Position numbers and translations under genes: made by a program
Shown: positions 43,359-52,201 of the stretch, in pieces
Position numbering within the stretch: the first letter of the stretch is position 1
Layout of the letters: every line of letters begins with the position of its first letter
The notes under the pieces: generated by a model
What the model was told of the DNA's origin: nothing
The model's database searches: none
The model's input: the letters and a program-made list of their open reading frames with translations, nothing else
Assembly: GCF_000379085.1 (NCBI RefSeq)
Contig: NZ_KB905378.1
Coordinates: 1,865,699 to 1,929,698, forward strand
Length of the DNA: 64,000 nt
Source: Halomicrobium katesii DSM 19301
Lineage (GTDB): Archaea; Halobacteriota; Halobacteria; Halobacteriales; Haloarculaceae
Direction: 5' to 3'

Positions 43359-44314
43359 CAGAACCGACCGCGGCCGGGACCGCCCGGTCCGCCGGGACCG
43401 CCGGGCCCGCGACCGCCGCCGCCGAACTGCAACTGGTCGGGCGTTCGCCGCTGGCCTTTGACCTGACTGCCGTACCACAGCCCGATCACGAGGCCGACGA
43501 GGTGGGCCATGTCGGCGACGTTGCCGCCGGTGAAGCCGCCGCCGACGCCGAGGATGCCGGCGACGCTGACGACGACGTAGAAGCCGGTGATCGCCCAGAT
43601 CGGCACCGGAATCAGGAAGTAGAGGTAGACCCGGAGGCCGGGGTTGAGGACCGTCAGGACGCCCATGATCGCCAGCCCGGCACCGCTGGCACCCAGAACG
43701 CCGGCACCGAGGCCGGGCTGGTAACCGAGGAAGACGAGCAGGTGTGAGAGGCCGATCTGTCCGAGACCGGCCAGCGCACCGGAGACGAGAAACAGGATCG
43801 TGAACTTCTTCGATCCGACGTAGTCCTCGACGATCCGGCCGAAGAAGAAGATCACGATGCTGTTCAGCGCGATGTGGCCGAGGCTCAGCGGCGCGTGAGA
43901 GAACACGGAGGTGAACCAGGTCCAGACGTACTCTGGGTGCTGGGGCTGGAGTGTGAAGATCGCGCTCCAGGTCGGCCCGCCGATCGGGATGCCCACGAGG
44001 ACCACCAGATGCTGCAAGAGGAACGTGACCCACATCAGGCCCAGCATGGTGTAGGTCGCGTTCCCGCGGAAGTACCCGAGGATGCTGCCCGGTCCGGTGT
44101 CGACCGAGAGCCGGTCGCCGAGTCCGCCGCCTCCGCCGTCGTCGACACTGTCGTCGAATCCGCTGTCGAACACGCCGTCGGGGTCACCCCAGTCGTCCAG
44201 CCCCGGACAGTCGTGTGCCTCCGGCAGCCGGTGCTCCGAGCAGTAGGTCCCCCCGCAGTGGTGACACCGGTACGGCATGTTCTCGGTCTTGCCACACGCG
44301 TCGCACTTCGACAT
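43358..44314 (-). CDS. Rhomboid protease with N-terminal AN1-type zinc finger
   Basis: 318 residues. The cytoplasmic head [22 protein letters not shown] plus [11 protein letters not shown] is an AN1-like zinc finger. Six membrane helices follow. The rhomboid active site is visible: [12 protein letters not shown] (oxyanion Asn), [11 protein letters not shown] (nucleophile Ser) and [15 protein letters not shown] (catalytic His). The C-terminal tail is Gly/Pro/Arg-rich. It cleaves membrane proteins within the bilayer. ATG at 44314 chosen because MSKCDACG is the usual start. Overlaps endonuclease V by one base, an odd but probably fixed haloarchaeal pairing. Confidence 0.93.
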   Translation of the reverse strand: MSKCDACGKTENMPYRCHHCGGTYCSEHRLPEAHDCPGLDDWGDPDGVFDSGFDDSVDDGGGGGLGDRLSVDTGPGSILGYFRGNATYTMLGLMWVTFLLQHLVVLVGIPIGGPTWSAIFTLQPQHPEYVWTWFTSVFSHAPLSLGHIALNSIVIFFFGRIVEDYVGSKKFTILFLVSGALAGLGQIGLSHLLVFLGYQPGLGAGVLGASGAGLAIMGVLTVLNPGLRVYLYFLIPVPIWAITGFYVVVSVAGILGVGGGFTGGNVADMAHLVGLVIGLWYGSQVKGQRRTPDQLQFGGGGRGPGGPGGPGGPGRGRF

Positions 44315-44415
44315 TGGCGATTGCTTGGGCTGGCCGGTGCAAAGGGGTTGTGCTTGTGTGACTGGACGCGACCGTGCGGCCAACGCTCTTTAGGACTCGC
44401 CGCGAACGGCCAGCT

Positions 44416-45021
44416 ATGCAGAGTGGCGTCGTCGTCGCTGGCGGGCGCTCGACGCGCTTTGGCGACGGAGACAAGGCGCTGGCCGACCTCGCGGGGACAC
44501 CGATGGTTCGACGGGTCGCTGATCGGCTCGCGCCGGTCGTCGACGAGCTGGTGGTCAACTGCCGCGCGGACCAGCGTCGGGACGTGGCGGCGGCCCTCGA
44601 CGGCCTCGACGTGCCGGTCTCGTTCGCGCTGGATCCCGTCCCGGATCGCGGCCCGCTGGCCGGGATCGAGACGGGACTCGACGCGGTCGCGGGAGAGTAC
44701 GCCGCCGTCGTCGCCTGCGATATGCCGTTCGTCGAGCCCGCTCTGGTCGCACACCTCTTCGAACGGGCGGCGGGCCACGACGGTGCCGTCCCACAGCCCG
44801 ACGAGTGGCTCCAGACGACACAGGCGGTCTATCACGCCGACGCGATGGCCGACGCCTGCCGGCGGGCGCTCGACGACGGCCAGCGTCGCGTGGCCGTCAC
44901 ACTGGACGCGCTCGACGTCGCAGTGATCGACCGCGACGAGATCGAACGCCACGCGACGATGGCGACCTTCGAGAACCTCAACACGCGCGAGGCGTTCGAA
45001 GCCGCGCGGGACCGCCTCTGA
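44416..45021 (+). CDS. mobA: Molybdenum cofactor guanylyltransferase
   Basis: 201 residues. VVVAGGRSTRFGDGDKALADL is the nucleotide-binding LAGGxSxRMGxDKA motif, followed by DPVPDRGPLAGIETGL and VACDMPFVEPALVAHL (metal-binding Asp). It attaches GMP to molybdopterin to form the bis-MGD cofactor of haloarchaeal DMSO/nitrate reductases. CTCTTTAGG (about 44388) is a TATA-like box 25 bases before the ATG. Divergent from the rhomboid gene. Confidence 0.92.
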   Translation: MQSGVVVAGGRSTRFGDGDKALADLAGTPMVRRVADRLAPVVDELVVNCRADQRRDVAAALDGLDVPVSFALDPVPDRGPLAGIETGLDAVAGEYAAVVACDMPFVEPALVAHLFERAAGHDGAVPQPDEWLQTTQAVYHADAMADACRRALDDGQRRVAVTLDALDVAVIDRDEIERHATMATFENLNTREAFEAARDRL

Positions 45022-45069
45022 GAGTGCCGGCGGCGGTGGCTTTTTTCTGGCCGGGCTCTTGGAGCGAGT

Positions 45070-46233
45070 ATGTCGACAACACTTCCGGCGAGCGAGTTCC
45101 GCGACCGCCTCGCTGCCGTCCGCGACCGGCTGGCGGCGGCCGACGCCGACGGTGCCGTCTGGTTCGACGCGACGAGCATCGAGTATCTGACCGGCTTTCA
45201 CCACATCCAGACCGAGCGCCCGGTCGCGCTGGTCGTCACCGACGGGCGCGTCGAGATCACCGTGCCCCGACTCGAAGTCGAGCGCGTCGAGCCCAACCCC
45301 CGGATCGACGCCGTCCACAGCTACTTCGACTACCCCGGCGGCGAGCCGATCGCGACGGTCGCCGAGGCGATCGCGGAACTCGGCGTCGAGACGGTCCTTA
45401 CAGACAGCGACGGCGCGCCGGGCGTGATGGGCTACGAGGGGCCGGCGCTGAGCGAGTTCCTCGACGTGACCGAACACGACGGCTGGGTGGCCGAGATGCG
45501 CGAGGCAAAGAGCGACGCCGAAGTCGCCCTCATCGAGGAGTCCGCGCGGTGGGCGAACCTCGGGCACCGCCACCTCGCAGATCTCACCGAGCCGGGGGCG
45601 CATCCGGCGACGGTCAGCCAGCGGGCGTCGCTGCAGGCGTCACGGGCCATGCTGGACACGCTCGGCTCCGAGTACGCCGTCCGGACCAGGGCCGACGGCC
45701 CGGTCCACGCCGGCTACATCAGCGGCTCGGAGACGGCGCTCCCGCACGGCCACACGCCCAACGAGCGGCTCGCGACCGGAGACGTGCTCGTCACGGGCGC
45801 GACGGCCAACGTCGACGGCTACTACGCCGAACTCGAACGGACGATGTTCGTCGGCGAAGTCGGCGACGAGCAGGCCCACTACTTCGAACTGATGGTCGAA
45901 GCCCAGGACGTGGCCTTCGAGGCGATGGGGCCCGGCGTCCCGGTCAGCCACGTCGATCAGGCGGTGTGGGACTACTTCGAGGAGCAGGGCGTCGCCGACC
46001 TCGCGCGCCACCACGTGGGTCACAACATCGGGATGGACGGTCACGAACCGCCCTACATCGATCGGGGCAACGACGCCGAGATGCGGCCGGGCCACGTCTA
46101 CACGATCGAGCCGGGCCTCTACACCGACGAGGCCGGCTACCGCCACTCGGACACCGTCTCGATCACGGCAGACGGGATCGAGCGACTCACCTACTACCCG
46201 CGGGACCTCGAATCGAACGTCGTCAGGGAGTGA
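45070..46233 (+). CDS. M24 family Xaa-Pro aminopeptidase
   Basis: 387 residues: N-terminal creatinase-like domain (FDATSIEYLTGFHHIQTERP) and the pita-bread C-terminal domain. Usual Asp metal ligands appear partly altered: the segment GDVLVTGATANVDGYYAELER reads GATANVDG where many members have DxGxxxxGY. His ligand HHVGHNIGMDGHEPPYI and Glu ligands TIEPGLY and the final SITADG strand are kept. It would cut N-terminal residues before proline from peptides. The TGA stop shares its A with the first base of palindromic element D. Confidence 0.87.
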   Translation: MSTTLPASEFRDRLAAVRDRLAAADADGAVWFDATSIEYLTGFHHIQTERPVALVVTDGRVEITVPRLEVERVEPNPRIDAVHSYFDYPGGEPIATVAEAIAELGVETVLTDSDGAPGVMGYEGPALSEFLDVTEHDGWVAEMREAKSDAEVALIEESARWANLGHRHLADLTEPGAHPATVSQRASLQASRAMLDTLGSEYAVRTRADGPVHAGYISGSETALPHGHTPNERLATGDVLVTGATANVDGYYAELERTMFVGEVGDEQAHYFELMVEAQDVAFEAMGPGVPVSHVDQAVWDYFEEQGVADLARHHVGHNIGMDGHEPPYIDRGNDAEMRPGHVYTIEPGLYTDEAGYRHSDTVSITADGIERLTYYPRDLESNVVRE

Positions 46234-46311
46234 TACTACCGGCTGTACGTCTGTGAGGAATTTCGCGACTCCGTATCGCGAATCTCTTGCAACAGTTACA
46301 GCCGGCAGTAT
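46233..46311. repeat. Palindromic element, family D, copy 3 (best preserved)
   Basis: 79 bp, ATACTACCGGCTGT to ACAGCCGGCAGTAT, with inner GCGACTCCGTATCGC. The terminal 14 bases are inverted repeats with one mismatch. The first base is the last base of the M24 peptidase TGA stop, as in copy 1 at 1321. The next 140 bases to 46451 hold nothing recognised. Confidence 0.85.
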
Positions 46312-46451
46312 AAGACGGACCGTCGTCGTTGCGCACCACGGGGAAGACGCCCGTCGGAACAGTCCGACGAGGAGGGCGACGACGCCGCGTCCGGTGACGG
46401 TGCCGTCGCTACTCGACGCTCACGGTCCGTGTGTCAGACGCTGACTGTCGG

Positions 46452-47576
46452 TCAGCTATCGGGAAAAAACGCTGCGAGTCGGTCGGCCGCCTCGTCGACG
46501 CGGGGTGTCATCAGCGCGAAGCGGAACCACTCGCTGCGCGAGTCGCCAAAGGCCTGGCCGGGCATGCCCGCGACGCCGGCCTCGTCGATCAGTTCGTAGG
46601 CATGATCGAAGCTTCCGTCGTAGTCCTCGAAGCGGGCCATCACGTAGAACCCCCCCTCGGGGCGGTCGTACTCCGCTCCGGCAGCTTCCAGTGTCTCACA
46701 GAACGTGTCGATCCGCTCGCGGAGCCGCTCTCGGATGTCGGCGTAGTACTTGGGACCCGTCGTCTTGAGCGCCCGCAGGACGGCGTACTGTGCCGGGCGC
46801 GAGCCGGTGACGTTCGTGAGCATGTGTCGCGTTCGCGCTCGTTCGAGCAGGTCTCCGGTCGACCCGTCCTCCGGCGGGAAGATGGCGTACCCGACCCGCA
46901 GGCCGGTAATCGCCATCGCCTTCGAGAAGGAGTTGGTGGCGACGACGTTGGGTGAGTCGATCTCGACGGCCGAACTGAATCGGCCGGTGTAGTCGAAGTG
47001 GTCGTACACCTCGTCCGAGACCAGCAGGGCGTCGTTCACTTCGGCGATCTCGACGAGCCGTTCCATCACGTCGGCGTCGTACACCGCACCAGTCGGGTTG
47101 TTGGGCGTGTTGACGACGATCACCGCCGTCTCCTCGCTGGCCCGTTCTCGGACGCGCTCGGGATCGAGGCGGCCTCGCTCTTCGACCGGGACGAACCCGA
47201 CATCGGCGTCGAGGAAGTGCGCTCGCCCGGCGTAGTAGGGGAAGACCGGATCGGTCAAGAGGATCTCGTTGCCGCCGAACCGTTCGAGACCGCCGAACAC
47301 TGCGAGATGGTTGGCTTCGCCTGCTCCGTTGGTGACGATGACGCGGTCCCCGTCGACACCGCGCCGGGCGGCGATGTGCTCGCGTAGCTCCGGGAGCCCG
47401 TCGCTGGGCAGGTACTGGAAGTCGTCGGCCGGGAAGTCGGCGTACTCCCGCAGGCCGTCGCGAACGCCCGCTGGCGGGTCCCAGTCCGGGCTTCCGGACA
47501 CCATGTCGATCACGTCTCGATCGGCGCGCCGCGCGTACTGGACCACCCGGAAGAACCGGGGCGTTTGATAGTCCAT
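46452..47576 (-). CDS. Class I PLP-dependent aminotransferase
   Basis: 374 residues. MVSGSPDWDPPAGVRDGLRE, VTNGAGEANHLAVFGGLERF, VVNTPNNPTGAVYDADVMER, LVSDEVYDHFDYTG and TNSFSKAMAITGLRVGY (Schiff-base Lys) define fold type I class I/II aminotransferases. The closest general type is an aspartate/aromatic aminotransferase; the substrate is unassigned. ATG at 47576 gives the usual MDYQTPRFF start; the frame extends 17 codons upstream. Convergent with the M24 peptidase. Confidence 0.9.
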   Translation of the reverse strand: MDYQTPRFFRVVQYARRADRDVIDMVSGSPDWDPPAGVRDGLREYADFPADDFQYLPSDGLPELREHIAARRGVDGDRVIVTNGAGEANHLAVFGGLERFGGNEILLTDPVFPYYAGRAHFLDADVGFVPVEERGRLDPERVRERASEETAVIVVNTPNNPTGAVYDADVMERLVEIAEVNDALLVSDEVYDHFDYTGRFSSAVEIDSPNVVATNSFSKAMAITGLRVGYAIFPPEDGSTGDLLERARTRHMLTNVTGSRPAQYAVLRALKTTGPKYYADIRERLRERIDTFCETLEAAGAEYDRPEGGFYVMARFEDYDGSFDHAYELIDEAGVAGMPGQAFGDSRSEWFRFALMTPRVDEAADRLAAFFPDS

Positions 47577-47623
47577 GATCGACAGTGTACGTCGACTCCC
47601 CTTTCTCTTTCTGTCTGCGGTCG

Positions 47624-47770
47624 TCACGTCTGGCGGACCAGGAGGACGGCGACGCCGACCACGAGCAGGGCGATCCCCCAGAAGAGGTCGCTGCCGGGGA
47701 GAAAGCCGAGGACGAGCGTGACGAGTCCGGAAGTGAGAAGCGACCAGCCGATCGTCGTTCTATAGGACAT
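47624..47770 (-). CDS. 48-residue two-TM microprotein
   Basis: Two short hydrophobic helices (SLLTSGLVTLVLGFLPGSD and LFWGIALLVVGVAVLLV) joined by a Gly/Pro turn, ending VRQT. It resembles the two-helix small membrane proteins common in haloarchaea. ATG at 47770 is preferred over 47836 because the extra residues are polar and cross the likely promoter. Divergent from cinA. Confidence 0.65.
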   Translation of the reverse strand: MSYRTTIGWSLLTSGLVTLVLGFLPGSDLFWGIALLVVGVAVLLVRQT

Positions 47771-47886
47771 GTGAACAGTATGTCTCGACAGCAGATAAGT
47801 CGTCGGTCCGGCCGTCAGGCCTGACCGCTCGGTCAAGCCGACGCCGGTGTGGAACCATTATCCGACAGTCTGGCCAACGTGTGCGT

Positions 47887-48402
47887 ATGCCAGACGACAC
47901 TGACGGCGGGATCGAGGCCCGCGTCGGCGAGACACTGCGCGAGACCGACGCGACCGTCGCCGTCGCGGAGTCCTGCACCGGCGGCCTGATCGGCTCGCTG
48001 CTGACCGACGTACCGGGGTCGAGTGACTACTTCGATCGCTCGGTCGTCACGTACTCCTACGACGCCAAGCGGGACCTGCTGGCGGTCGACCGCGAGGTCC
48101 TCGACGGGGCCGGCGCGGTCAGCGAGCCGGTCGCCCGCCAGATGGCTCGCGGCGTCAGAGACACCGCCGACACGACGTGGGGCGTCGCGACCACCGGCGT
48201 CGCCGGTCCATCGGGCGGGACCGAGGAGACGCCGGTCGGTACCGCCTACGTCGGCGTCGCCTACGCCGCACCGTGGGGGACCGGCGACTCGTCGACGTCG
48301 GTCGAGCGCTACGAGTTCGACGGCGACCGCGAGACGGTCAAACACGAGATCGCCAGACAGGCCCTCTCGGATCTCAGGGACGCGGTCCAGAGACGAGGCT
48401 GA
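47887..48402 (+). CDS. cinA: CinA-family nicotinamide-nucleotide amidohydrolase
   Basis: 171 residues, the C-terminal CinA (PncC) domain alone. VAVAESCTGGLIGSLLTDVPG is the active-site segment with the catalytic Ser. VVTYSYDAKRDLLAV and WGVATTGVAGPSGGTEETPVGTAYV follow (quoted in parts: ATTGVAGPSGG, PVGTAYV). It deamidates nicotinamide mononucleotide in pyridine-nucleotide salvage. CATTATCC (about 47855) is a TATA-like box. GTG at 47881 is an alternative start. Confidence 0.92.
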   Translation: MPDDTDGGIEARVGETLRETDATVAVAESCTGGLIGSLLTDVPGSSDYFDRSVVTYSYDAKRDLLAVDREVLDGAGAVSEPVARQMARGVRDTADTTWGVATTGVAGPSGGTEETPVGTAYVGVAYAAPWGTGDSSTSVERYEFDGDRETVKHEIARQALSDLRDAVQRRG

Positions 48403-48489
48403 CGGCCTCGTCCACGCCGATCGGCACCGACGCGGGACGCCGGTGGAAATCGCCGACCATTATACCGGTCGCCAGCTAGCCACCACTGC

Positions 48490-48984
48490 ATGAACAAACG
48501 CGGGCACGTGTTGAACGCGGCCCTGTTGAGTATCGGACTCGGGTACGTCCTCGAACCCTCCGGCGACGTGGAGACGTTCGTCACGATCGCCGAGGTGTCC
48601 GTGCCGATCGTCCTCGGCGCGCTCTTTCCCGACGTGGACACCGCCTTCGGCCGCCACCGCAAGACGCTGCACAACCTCCCGGTGCTCGCGGTCTTCCTCG
48701 CGTACCCGATCTACTTCTCGAACCTCCAGTGGGTCGGGCTCGGCGTTTTGACTCACTACGCGCTGGACTACTTCGGCTCTCGGCGGGGGATCGCGCTGTT
48801 CTATCCGCTGTCGGACCAGGAGTACGGATCGCCCACCGGCGTCACCACCTCCAGCGACCGCGCCGAGATCGTCACCGTCGTGGTGACCGTCTTCGAAGTC
48901 ATCGTCGCGCTCGTCCTCGTCCACGTCCTCCCGCAGTACGTACCGACCGGGGCGATGCAGATCGTCGGCCTGGCAGCCGCTTAG
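48490..48984 (+). CDS. YdjM-like membrane-bound predicted metal-dependent hydrolase
   Basis: 164 residues with about four membrane helices. GHVLNAALLSIGLG (His near the N-terminus), VLGALFPDVDTAFGRHRKTLHN (PDxD and HRxxxH) and LTHYALDYFGSRRGIALFYPL (HxxxD) follow the pattern of the YdjM/YfhO-type 'metal-dependent hydrolase' membrane family. These motifs line up like a membrane phospholipase-type site; no substrate is known. ATTATACC (about 48458) is a TATA box 28 bases before the ATG. Its stop overlaps the stop of the convergent PHP gene by four bases. Confidence 0.85.
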   Translation: MNKRGHVLNAALLSIGLGYVLEPSGDVETFVTIAEVSVPIVLGALFPDVDTAFGRHRKTLHNLPVLAVFLAYPIYFSNLQWVGLGVLTHYALDYFGSRRGIALFYPLSDQEYGSPTGVTTSSDRAEIVTVVVTVFEVIVALVLVHVLPQYVPTGAMQIVGLAAA

Positions 48985-49742
48985 TACACCTTCACGTCGT
49001 CGAACCGACCGCCGTAGGCGACGTGGTTCGGGTGGGTCGGCTCCGTCCCCTGCAACAGGAGGCGATCGACTTTCGACCAGCTGTTCTCGTAGCCGAGGTG
49101 GCAAAACTCCAGGCCACAGCGGAGCCGATGCCCGAGCCCGTCTCGATGGAACACCCGTCTGGGAGCACCCTCGCGCAGCGCCCCGACGAGAGCGTCGGCG
49201 TCGTCGATCTCGCGGTCGAAGGCCACCCAGGCCTCGCCGACGGTGCCCCTGACGTGGGCGTACGACGACGTGAACGGCTCGATGCCGAAGTCACTCGCCA
49301 GGGCCTTCGCCCGGCGGTTGTGGTGGGGCCAGTGTTTCGGGTTGTACACCTCGACGGCGTCGATCCGGTCGCGGTGTGCCCTGATCTCCTCGCGCGTGAG
49401 ACTGACGTTGAGAAAGCCGGGATGGGGAACGAGCGCGGCGGCATCCTGACGCTTCAGTTCGTCCATCGTCCCCTCTAGCGTGAGAAAGTCGGGCACTGGA
49501 TCGGAGAGCCCGACGGCGAGGACGTGGCGGCGCTGTTGCCAGCTGCCGGTGAACAGCTCTCTGGCCGGGACGACAGTCAGCTCGTCGTCGGAGTACCGCG
49601 CCGCTCGGGATTCGATCTCGGGGAGTCGTGTGAAATGCGGTGCGTAGACGAGTGCGTCCAGTCCGCGCGCTTTCGCCCGCCCGACGACGCGTTCGTCGAG
49701 CACTTTCACGTGCATGTCCACCCGACAAGCGGTCTCCGTCAC
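48981..49742 (-). CDS. PHP-domain phosphoesterase-like protein
   Basis: 253 residues from a GTG. CRVDMHVKVLDERVV is a shifted version of the PHP motif 1 (HxH replaced by DxH), GLDALVYAPHFTRLPE is motif 2-like, and LVPHPGFLNVSLTREE and VEVYNPKHWPHHNRRAKALA correspond to later metal motifs. SSYAHVRGTVGEAWVAFD follows. PHP proteins hydrolyse phosphoesters, including nucleic acids and histidinol phosphate. The altered first motif leaves catalysis uncertain. Its family is common in haloarchaea as 'PHP-associated' protein. Confidence 0.83.
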   Translation of the reverse strand: MTETACRVDMHVKVLDERVVGRAKARGLDALVYAPHFTRLPEIESRAARYSDDELTVVPARELFTGSWQQRRHVLAVGLSDPVPDFLTLEGTMDELKRQDAAALVPHPGFLNVSLTREEIRAHRDRIDAVEVYNPKHWPHHNRRAKALASDFGIEPFTSSYAHVRGTVGEAWVAFDREIDDADALVGALREGAPRRVFHRDGLGHRLRCGLEFCHLGYENSWSKVDRLLLQGTEPTHPNHVAYGGRFDDVKVY

Positions 49743-49795
49743 ACCACAACGTACCGTGGTCCCGTAATTAGTGATTGCGCTCTCGGTCGTCGGCG

Positions 49796-50002
49796 GTGTT
49801 CAGAGAAGCGACCGCGCTGGCTGAGTTGCAGACACCGAAAGCCCTCGCGTCGCTCGACCGCTCCGGGGCTCGCTGCGCGCGCTCACTCCGTTCGCGTGCT
49901 TGTTCCGGGAGAGCACGCTCTTCCGAGCCCGCGGCGCAAGCGCCGCGGACGCCGCTCGCCCTTTCCGTGCCTGAATGACCCTACTCTCTCTTATCTGAAC
50001 AC
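49796..50002. repeat. MITE-like element E, copy 2 (both ends intact)
   Basis: 207 bp from GTGTTCAGAGAAGCG to CTCTCTTATCTGAACAC. Left half shares about 40 bases with copy 1 (GAGTTGCAGACACCGAAAGCC). The middle is different and GC-rich, with the hairpin CCGCGGCGCAAGCGCCGCGG. No coding capacity. Sits between the PHP gene and the 3' end of the beta-helix protein gene. Confidence 0.78.
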
Positions 50003-50030
50003 CGCCCTCGGAACAGTAGCGGGCGGCGTG

Positions 50031-51899
50031 CTACTGTCTGACCGAGAGCGCGAGCAGTCCCGACACTTCGATCTCGTCGCCGGGTGCAATGTGCGCCGTC
50101 TCGCCGGGGGGCACTCGCTCGCCGTTCACTCTGGTCAGGTTGTCGCCACGGGTCGTGAGGACGAATCCGTCGTCCGTTCGCTGGAACACGAGATGCCCGT
50201 CGTCGATCCACTTGGTCTGTTCGGACTTCCCGCCGTCGCGCAACAGCGAGCGGAGTTGCTCGTCGACGGTCGTTCCGTCCCTGACCGCGATCTCGCGGCC
50301 GCCGACCGACAGCGTCAGCGCCGTCGGGACCGGTTTCTCGGGGTCGTCGTCGGGGTTCTCGTCGAGTCTCGCACCACACTGGCTACAGAACCGCTCGTTC
50401 GTCCCGACGATCTCCCCGCAGTCCCCACAGTTGGTCAGATCTCGAACCCCACGGACGGCGTCGCCGGTCCTCTGATCTTCGGTCTCCGCTTTCGGATCGT
50501 CGTCCTCGTCCGCGTCGCTCTCGTCGTCTTTCTTTCCACCGGCCAGCCACTCGCCGACTCGATCGGATCGCCGAACGAGGAGCCCACCTGTGACGACTCC
50601 GCCGACGACGAGTCCGAGGAGCGGGATCGCCAGCAGGTAGAGCAACACGCCGCCGCTCTCGCCAGCGCCCCCCTCGCTCGTCGTCGTGCCGGTCCGTTCG
50701 CCGCCCGTGCTCTCGGTGTCGGCCGCGCCGTCGGCGCTCGCGTTCACGGCCGTCCCATCGCCGGCAGTCGACTCGTCGCCCTCTCGGGTCGGCTTCGCCG
50801 TGTCGGTCGACTCGCGCTCGTCGCTCGGCGTCGTGTCCTCACCGCCGTCCGCCGGCGTCGGGGTCGCGGCTTCGGTACCGTCCGTCGGCGCGTCCGTCGC
50901 CTCGGTCGACACTGGCGTGCTGGTCGGCGTCGCCGTTGGCGTCTCCGTCGCCGTCTGTCGTGCCGAGCTCCCGTCGCCGGCCAGCGCGGCGAATCGCGTC
51001 GTCGCCGTCGGGAACGCCGACCGATCGATCGACGCGCTGACCCCGTTTTGCTCCGCGTCCACGCTACCGCCGACGGTCGCCCAGCGCTCGGCCCCGTAGC
51101 TCCAGATCGACAGCGCCGACTCGTCGTCTACGTCACCGTCCTCGTAGTGGAGCGTCAGCGAGAGCTCGGTGTCGCTGCCAAGCGCCGTGATCGCGGCGGC
51201 CCGACCGGCCGACTGCTGTCCGTCCGGAGAGTCCGGGATCGACTCGACGCTCCGGATCGAGGCGTTCCTGATCGGCGTCGCGGAGACTCTCGTCTCCGGG
51301 GCCGTCGACTCGCCCAGCGAGAGCGAGCGGACTCGGTTTCCGTCGCCGCCCGCGACGGCGAGGTCCGCCCCGTTGTCGGCCGCGACTCCGCCGCGGACGA
51401 CGGTGTTCGTCGTTCCGCGCCCGAGTGAGAGTCCCCGCTGTGTGTTCGCCCGGGCGGTCGGACCGTTGAGAGTCACGCCGTCGCTGCCGACGATCTCGAT
51501 CCCGTCCGTGTTCTCGACGGCGGTGACGCCGCTGATCGTCGCGCCGTCCGCGGCCGCGGCATGGAGGCCGGTGTCCCATCCCGTGACGACGACGTTCTGA
51601 ATCTGGACGTTCTCGCTCCCGCCGACGTGGATTCCGACCGTCCCCTCGTCCCGGTCACCGCTGGCCAGCGTGTGGCCGTTGCCCTCAACGACGACGTCGT
51701 CGCTCCGGATTTCCAGACAGCGATCCACGTCGGTCGCCTCGATCGCGCCCGACAGCTCGTAGGTTCCGCTCTGTTCGATCGTCCGACACTCGTCGATACT
51801 CGCGGTCTGGCCCCCGACGACGCCCGGCACCGCGGCTGCGACCACCAGTGCCAGGACGACGAGAGCCACACCCCTGTGCGTGCTGTTGCTGTGTCCCAT
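50031..51899 (-). CDS. Beta-helix surface protein with TM helix, zinc ribbon and FHA-like tail
   Basis: 622 residues in a rare order. Signal peptide (about 1-30, ALVVLALVVAAAVPGVVGG). Right-handed parallel beta-helix with PbH1-like repeats (about 60-200; VVVEGNGHTLASGDRDEGT, ISGVTAVENTDGIEIVGSDG). A PGF-like beta domain (about 225-300; LTLHYEDGDVDDESALSIW). A Thr/Ser/Pro-rich stalk (about 305-405). One membrane helix (about 412-440). A zinc ribbon (NCGDCGEIVG, FCSQCGARL). A C-terminal FHA-like domain (about 525-622; VFQRTDDGFVLTTRGDNLTRV). The outside part may bind sugar or cell-wall polymer and pass a signal inward. Function is inferred from architecture only. Confidence 0.8.
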   Translation of the reverse strand: MGHSNSTHRGVALVVLALVVAAAVPGVVGGQTASIDECRTIEQSGTYELSGAIEATDVDRCLEIRSDDVVVEGNGHTLASGDRDEGTVGIHVGGSENVQIQNVVVTGWDTGLHAAAADGATISGVTAVENTDGIEIVGSDGVTLNGPTARANTQRGLSLGRGTTNTVVRGGVAADNGADLAVAGGDGNRVRSLSLGESTAPETRVSATPIRNASIRSVESIPDSPDGQQSAGRAAAITALGSDTELSLTLHYEDGDVDDESALSIWSYGAERWATVGGSVDAEQNGVSASIDRSAFPTATTRFAALAGDGSSARQTATETPTATPTSTPVSTEATDAPTDGTEAATPTPADGGEDTTPSDERESTDTAKPTREGDESTAGDGTAVNASADGAADTESTGGERTGTTTSEGGAGESGGVLLYLLAIPLLGLVVGGVVTGGLLVRRSDRVGEWLAGGKKDDESDADEDDDPKAETEDQRTGDAVRGVRDLTNCGDCGEIVGTNERFCSQCGARLDENPDDDPEKPVPTALTLSVGGREIAVRDGTTVDEQLRSLLRDGGKSEQTKWIDDGHLVFQRTDDGFVLTTRGDNLTRVNGERVPPGETAHIAPGDEIEVSGLLALSVRQ

Positions 51900-52124
51900 A
51901 GTCCCCTGTGTCCGATCGGCCCCTCACCACCCCGGAGGCCGGTCAGCTACCGTTTCTCACGAGCTAATTCGACATAAATATTGGTGGCGGACGCCTGCAG
52001 CCGAGTCCGGCAACTGCTCCCGACAGAGCGAGCGGTCTCCTCGGCGTCCTCACCGCAGATCACGCACTCCGACCTTTTTCAGCGTCGGGTGTCCCCGCTC
52101 GCTTCGCTCACTGCGGGCACCACT
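51900..52124. other. Intergenic region with a partial duplicate of the proS 3' end
   Basis: Upstream half is the promoter region of the beta-helix protein (ATAAATATT near 51973 is AT-rich). GTCTCCTCGGCGTCCTCACC (from 52035) and the following bases to 52070 match 52227-52262, the zinc-knuckle end of proS, with four mismatches in 36. On the minus strand this duplicate still reads ECVICGEDAEETA. Then comes the hairpin-forming GTGTCCCCGCTCGCTTCGCT. Confidence 0.55.
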
Positions 52125-52201
52125 CCTCGAAAAACGTCGATGAAAAAGCCGAGTACTCGCTCCGCTCGCACTCGGTGAAACCGCGCCTTCGGCGCGGTAT
52201 G
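52125..52201 (-). terminator. Terminator region of proS
   Basis: Directly after the proS stop, on the minus strand: a perfect hairpin ACCGCGCC-GAA-GGCGCGGT (52180-52198), a second stem CCGAGT...ACTCGG, then the U-rich tracts CTTTTTC (about 52142-52148) and GTTTTTC (about 52129-52135). Archaeal termination uses such U-tracts with aCPSF1/FttA, whose gene is at 55239. Confidence 0.6.
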
